Part shown: piece by piece, positions 60,716-64,000 of the stretch
How the letters are laid out: each line of letters opens with the position of its first letter
How positions within the stretch are numbered: the stretch's first letter is position 1
Assembly: GCF_026241515.1 (NCBI RefSeq)
Contig: NZ_JAPHPW010000001.1
Coordinates: forward strand, 1 to 64,000
Length of the DNA stretch: 64,000 nucleotides
Source of the DNA: Vibrio sp. 14G-20
Lineage (GTDB): Bacteria > Pseudomonadota > Gammaproteobacteria > Enterobacterales > Vibrionaceae
Direction of reading: 5' to 3'
The notes under the pieces: model-generated
The model's input: the letters and a program-made list of their open reading frames with translations, nothing else
Told to the model about the DNA's origin: nothing
The model's database searches: none
Made by a program: the position numbers and the translations under genes

Positions 60716-60973
60716 ATGTACGAGAAGCAAGTAGAAATCACAGCAGAAAACGGTCTTCACACTCGTCCAGCTGCACAGTTCGTTAAAGAAGCAAAATCTT
60801 TCGACGCTGACATCACAGTGACTTCTAACGGCAAAAGCGCTAGCGCGAAAAGCCTGTTCAAACTACAAACTTTAGGCCTAGTAAAAGGTACTAACGTTAC
60901 TATTTCAGCTGAAGGTCCTCAAGCTCAGCAAGCAGTAGACCACCTAGTTGCTCTTATGGATCAACTACACTAA
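60716..60973 (+). CDS. ptsH: Phosphocarrier protein HPr
   Basis: General PTS phosphocarrier (85 aa). The active-site His15 lies in [14 protein letters not shown], and [19 protein letters not shown] contains the regulatory-type Ser46 region (HPr kinase site in Firmicutes; gammaproteobacteria lack that kinase). It passes phosphate from EI to the IIA proteins, including EIIA-Glc encoded two genes downstream. GGGGTATATAAA precedes the ATG. Confidence 0.97.
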   Translation: MYEKQVEITAENGLHTRPAAQFVKEAKSFDADITVTSNGKSASAKSLFKLQTLGLVKGTNVTISAEGPQAQQAVDHLVALMDQLH

Positions 60974-60990
60974 TACGGTCTCCTTCTTTC

Positions 60991-61019
60991 AAAGCCATTT
61001 TGCACAGCAAAGTGGCTTT
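60991..61019 (+). other. Intercistronic hairpin between ptsH and ptsI
   Basis: AAAGCCATTTTGC / GCAAAGTGGCTTT: a 13-pair stem (one G-T wobble) with an ACA loop. There is no T run after it, so it is not an intrinsic terminator; an RNA stability or differential-expression role is plausible. Confidence 0.75.
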
Positions 61020-61109
61020 GTTCGAAATAGATAGGAATAAGCGCGACATTAGTCGACGACTTAAAGTCACACACTCTCCCGTTTACAGTTGAACAACTAA
61101 GGTAAGGCT

Positions 61110-62834
61110 ATGATTTCAGGCATCCTAGCATCTCCTGGTATTGCTTTCGGTAAAGCACTACTACTTCAAGAAGATGAAATTGTCCTAAACACTCAATCTA
61201 TCTCTGACGACCAAGTTGAAGCAGAAGTACAGCGTTTCTTTGACGCTCGTAACAAATCTTCTCAACAACTTGAAGTTGTTAAGCAAAAAGCACTTGAAAC
61301 TTTTGGCGAAGAAAAAGAAGCAATCTTTGAAGGCCACATCATGCTGCTTGAAGATGAAGAGCTAGAAGAAGAGATTTTAGCACTCATCAAGAAAGACAAG
61401 ATGCACGCAGACAACGCGATCCACACTGTGATCGAAGAGCAAGCTGTTGCACTAGAGTCTCTTGATGATGAGTACCTAAAAGAACGTGCAACTGATATCC
61501 GTGATATCGGTACTCGTTTCGTTAAAAATGCACTAGGCATCAACATTGTTTCTCTAGCAGACATCAATGAAGAAGTTATCCTAGTTGCTTACGACCTAAC
61601 GCCATCAGAAACTGCACAAATCAACCTAGACTACGTTCTTGGTTTCGCTTGTGACATCGGCGGTCGTACATCTCATACTTCAATCATGGCACGTTCTCTT
61701 GAGCTTCCAGCTATCGTTGGTACTAACGATATCACTAAGCAAGTTAAGAACGGCGACATGCTTGTGCTAGACGCGATGAACAACAAGATCATCATCAACC
61801 CTTCTGAAGCTGAACTAGCAGAAGCTAAGAAAATCAAAGCAGATTTCGAAGCAGAAGCGGCTGAACTAGCAAAACTAAAAGATTTGCATGCTGAAACTCT
61901 AGACGGTCACCGTGTAGAAGTTTGCGGCAACATCGGTACAGTAAAAGACTGTGACGGTATCCTGCGTAACGGCGGTGAAGGCGTTGGTCTGTACCGTACT
62001 GAATTCCTGTTTATGGACCGTGACGCGCTTCCTACTGAAGAAGAGCAATACGTTGCTTACAAAGAAGTAGCCGAAGCAATGGAAGGCGAGTCAGTGATTA
62101 TCCGTACTATGGATATCGGTGGCGACAAAGACCTACCATACATGGACCTTCCACAAGAGATGAACCCTTTCCTAGGCTGGCGTGCAGTACGTATCAGCTT
62201 GGATCGTCGTGAAATCCTACGTGACCAACTACGTGGTATCCTACGTGCATCTGCACACGGTAAACTACGTATCATGTTCCCAATGATCATTTCTGTTGAA
62301 GAGATCCGTGAACTGAAAAAAGCAATCGAAGAGTACAAAGTTGAACTTCGCGCTGAAGGCCTAGCTTTCGATGAAGAAATCGAAATCGGCGTAATGGTTG
62401 AGACTCCAGCAGCTGCTGCAATCGCACACCACCTAGCGAAAGAAGTATCTTTCTTCTCTATCGGTACTAACGACCTAACGCAATACACTCTTGCGGTAGA
62501 CCGTGGTAACGAAATGATTTCTCACCTATACAACCCACTATCTCCTGCTGTTCTTACAGTAATCAAGCAAGTGATCGACGCATCACACGCTGAAGGTAAG
62601 TGGACTGGTATGTGTGGTGAGCTTGCTGGTGATGAGCGTGCAACGCTACTTCTTCTTGGTATGGGTCTAGATGAGTTCTCTATGAGCGGTATCTCTATCC
62701 CTAAAGTTAAGAAAGTAATCCGTAACTCTAACTTCGCTGAAGTTAAAGCTATGGCTGACGAAGCACTATCTCTACCAACAGCGGCTGAAATTGAAGCTTG
62801 CGTAGAAAAGTTCATCGCTGAGAAAACTCAGTAA
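61110..62834 (+). CDS. ptsI: PTS enzyme I PtsI
   Basis: Takes phosphate from PEP and gives it to HPr (574 aa). N-terminal HPr-binding and phospho-His domains with the active His in [21 protein letters not shown] (near residue 190), then the PEP-binding barrel with [60 protein letters not shown] and [11 protein letters not shown]. Length equals E. coli EI. AAGGTAAGG precedes the ATG. Confidence 0.98.
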   Translation: MISGILASPGIAFGKALLLQEDEIVLNTQSISDDQVEAEVQRFFDARNKSSQQLEVVKQKALETFGEEKEAIFEGHIMLLEDEELEEEILALIKKDKMHADNAIHTVIEEQAVALESLDDEYLKERATDIRDIGTRFVKNALGINIVSLADINEEVILVAYDLTPSETAQINLDYVLGFACDIGGRTSHTSIMARSLELPAIVGTNDITKQVKNGDMLVLDAMNNKIIINPSEAELAEAKKIKADFEAEAAELAKLKDLHAETLDGHRVEVCGNIGTVKDCDGILRNGGEGVGLYRTEFLFMDRDALPTEEEQYVAYKEVAEAMEGESVIIRTMDIGGDKDLPYMDLPQEMNPFLGWRAVRISLDRREILRDQLRGILRASAHGKLRIMFPMIISVEEIRELKKAIEEYKVELRAEGLAFDEEIEIGVMVETPAAAAIAHHLAKEVSFFSIGTNDLTQYTLAVDRGNEMISHLYNPLSPAVLTVIKQVIDASHAEGKWTGMCGELAGDERATLLLLGMGLDEFSMSGISIPKVKKVIRNSNFAEVKAMADEALSLPTAAEIEACVEKFIAEKTQ

Positions 62835-62855
62835 TCGCCAATCGCTTAATAACGT

Positions 62856-62881
62856 TAGACGGCTAAAAATAGTCGTCTAAT
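62856..62881 (+). other. Intercistronic hairpin between ptsI and crr
   Basis: TTAGACGGCTA / TAGTCGTCTAA: 11-pair stem with one G-T wobble and an AAAA loop, about 20 bases after the ptsI stop. TTTGTT follows, not a clean T run. TATAGTATATT just downstream (about 62893-62904) could be the -10 of an internal crr promoter. Confidence 0.65.
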
Positions 62882-62940
62882 TTGTTAGATTGGTATAGTA
62901 TATTCTACAGAATAAAACTAAACGTTAGGAGCATGACACA

Positions 62941-63450
62941 ATGGGTCTGTTTGACAAACTGAAAAAGCTTGTATCTGATGACAGCGCTGATGCTGGTGCA
63001 ATCGAAATCATCGCACCTCTTTCTGGTGAAATCGTAAACATCGAAGATGTGCCAGATGTAGTTTTCGCTGAGAAAATCGTTGGTGACGGCATCGCGATCA
63101 AACCAGCTGGCGACAAAATGGTAGCTCCAGTTAACGGTACTATCGGTAAGATCTTCGAAACTAACCACGCATTCTCTATCGAGTCTGACGACGGTGTTGA
63201 GCTTTTCGTTCACTTCGGTATCGATACTGTTGAACTTAAAGGCGAAGGCTTCACTCGCGTAGCTGAAGAAGGTCAATCTGTTAAAGCTGGTGACACTATC
63301 ATCACTTTCGACCTAGCGCTTCTAGAAGAGAAAGCGAAATCTACGCTTACTCCAGTTGTTATCTCTAACATGGACGAAATCAAGGAGCTGAACAAGCTTT
63401 CTGGTTCTGTAACTGTTGGCGAAACTCCAGTTCTTAAAGTAACTAAGTAA
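62941..63450 (+). CDS. crr: EIIA-Glc (Crr), PTS sugar-specific IIA and regulator
   Basis: Cytosolic IIA of the glucose-type PTS (169 aa), also a regulator of adenylate cyclase and of non-PTS transporters. Active-site His76 (NHAFSIESD) and His91 ([10 protein letters not shown]) are in place, and the N-terminal amphipathic helix [11 protein letters not shown] is kept. Since NagE in this window lacks a IIA domain, Crr is its probable phosphate donor. TAGGAGCAT precedes the ATG. Confidence 0.98.
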   Translation: MGLFDKLKKLVSDDSADAGAIEIIAPLSGEIVNIEDVPDVVFAEKIVGDGIAIKPAGDKMVAPVNGTIGKIFETNHAFSIESDDGVELFVHFGIDTVELKGEGFTRVAEEGQSVKAGDTIITFDLALLEEKAKSTLTPVVISNMDEIKELNKLSGSVTVGETPVLKVTK

Positions 63451-63475
63451 TTTCGATTACTTAACTGCTTTAATT

Positions 63476-63503
63476 AAAACGCTACCTAAGGGTGGCGTTT
63501 TTT
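63476..63503 (+). terminator. Terminator of the ptsH-ptsI-crr operon
   Basis: AAAACGCTACC / GGTGGCGTTTT stem (one G-T wobble) with a TAAG loop and T6. Confidence 0.93.
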
Positions 63504-63710
63504 GTGCCTGCTATATTGCTCAAGTTCCTTAAACAACAGTTCTAACTACCACTCTTCACCTCATTGTAGACAACTCCTCAATAAGCCACAGCAATCCCAA
63601 TCCTTGATTGCCAACTAACCACCCTACTTTGTTATTGAACCAAGTTAAACGCCATTCTAGGCACAGATCCCGCATGTTAAATCACGCGTTATGACTTCAA
63701 GCAGACAACA

Positions 63711-63750
63711 GATCTCTGATATCTCGCTCGACTCGATTCTGGGATGACGG
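63711..63750. repeat. Dispersed intergenic repeat, copy A
   Basis: GATCTCTGAT...CTCG...GATTCTGGGATGACGG; aligns over most of its length with copy B at 63824-63867. Confidence 0.6.
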
Positions 63751-63823
63751 ATAGCGCTCAACTAACTTATAAAAACTTCGCGAATACGAAAAATAAACCT
63801 GGAATACCAACCTCTCTTTAAAA

Positions 63824-63867
63824 GCGAGATTCCTGATACCTCGTTATACTCGGTTCTGGAATGACGA
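63824..63867. repeat. Dispersed intergenic repeat, copy B
   Basis: GCGAGATTCCTGATACCTCG...GGTTCTGGAATGACGA; shares the GAGATTCCTGAT and TTCTGG(A/G)ATGACG ends with copies A and C. Confidence 0.65.
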
Positions 63868-63954
63868 TAAAAGCCTTTATTCTAATTGAGCTGTTACTTA
63901 CTCAAACCAACCGTACTTATTCTACAAAGCAATGGGATCAGCATCTCCCTATCA

Positions 63955-63999
63955 CCGTCATTCCCTACAGTGAGGAACGAACGTGATAGGGAATCTCGC
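63955..63999. repeat. Dispersed intergenic repeat, copy C, inverted
   Basis: On the reverse strand it reads GCGAGATTCCCTATCAC... ending GGGAATGACGG, the same end motifs as copies A and B. Its ends CCCTATCAC / GTGATAGGG also pair with flanking sequence near 63946 to form a hairpin. Confidence 0.65.
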
Positions 64000-64000
64000 T

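Larger units (their letters stand above)
63504..64000. other. Non-coding tail with dispersed degenerate repeats
   Basis: Nearly 500 bases with no gene. It contains three copies of a related ~40-base sequence (63711-63750, 63824-63867, and inverted at 63955-63999) and nothing else I recognise. Confidence 0.7.

Overview
The window is a block of core chromosome from a gammaproteobacterium of the genus Vibrio. The divergent htpG/toxRS locus, the chitoporin-like porin upstream of ligA-zipA-cysZ-cysK-ptsHI-crr, and the seqA, fldA, fur and nag genes with strongly Vibrio-like sequences all point there. The overall composition and the TCGTATC heptamer arrays would fit the V. splendidus group, but that species-level placement is only an inference. 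I see no phage, insertion sequence, CRISPR array, rRNA or tRNA.

Layout. 0-6.4 kb: a one-piece membrane sensor/AraC-type regulator, then the Zur-controlled zinc importer znuA <-> znuCB. 6.4-17.8 kb: the TCA cycle cluster sdhCDAB-sucAB-sucCD on the minus strand, divergent from gltA. 17.9-25 kb: small housekeeping genes (NIF3 protein, DUF1853 protein, pgm, seqA, ybfF-type esterase, DUF2788 protein, flavodoxin, DUF4442 protein, fur). 25-31.5 kb: glnS and the N-acetylglucosamine genes nagE <-> nagA-nagC. 31.5-41.8 kb: a CPA2 antiporter, asnB, rfaH, a POT peptide transporter, hemH, adk, htpG. 42-46.8 kb: toxRS, a SelW/Rdx-like protein, yfcE, and a tightly overlapping four-gene unit of two DUF1538 membrane proteins, a PII-like protein and a CBS-domain protein. 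47-53 kb: two SDR/epimerase genes, a short transcription unit with a 21-codon ORF, cnoX-like, qmcA-nfeD, cueR, a tiny secreted peptide, and a DUF2799 lipoprotein. 53-63.5 kb: chitoporin-like porin, ligA, zipA, cysZ, cysK and the PTS operon ptsH-ptsI-crr. The last 0.5 kb holds degenerate intergenic repeats.

Functional logic. Chitin/GlcNAc use links the porin at 53 kb, the NagE IIBC permease (which has no IIA domain of its own) at 27 kb, NagA/NagC, and the general PTS proteins HPr, EI and EIIA-Glc at 61-63 kb. CRP- and NagC-like sites lie in the nagE/nagA gap and a CRP-like site upstream of the porin. Central carbon flow (gltA, sdh, suc) shares one divergent control region with a near-consensus ArcA box. 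Metal homeostasis appears as Zur/ZnuABC, Fur and CueR.

The best candidate for an undescribed system is the DUF1538-DUF1538-PII-CBS operon (44.5-46.8 kb), which looks like a two-subunit membrane transporter with two potential nucleotide-sensing regulators. Other points of interest are the 21-codon ORF with its own terminator at 49.0-49.2 kb, the receiver-less sensor/AraC fusion, intercistronic hairpins in the pts operon, the chiP terminator set right against the next gene's ribosome binding site, and the paired heptamer arrays beside terminators.
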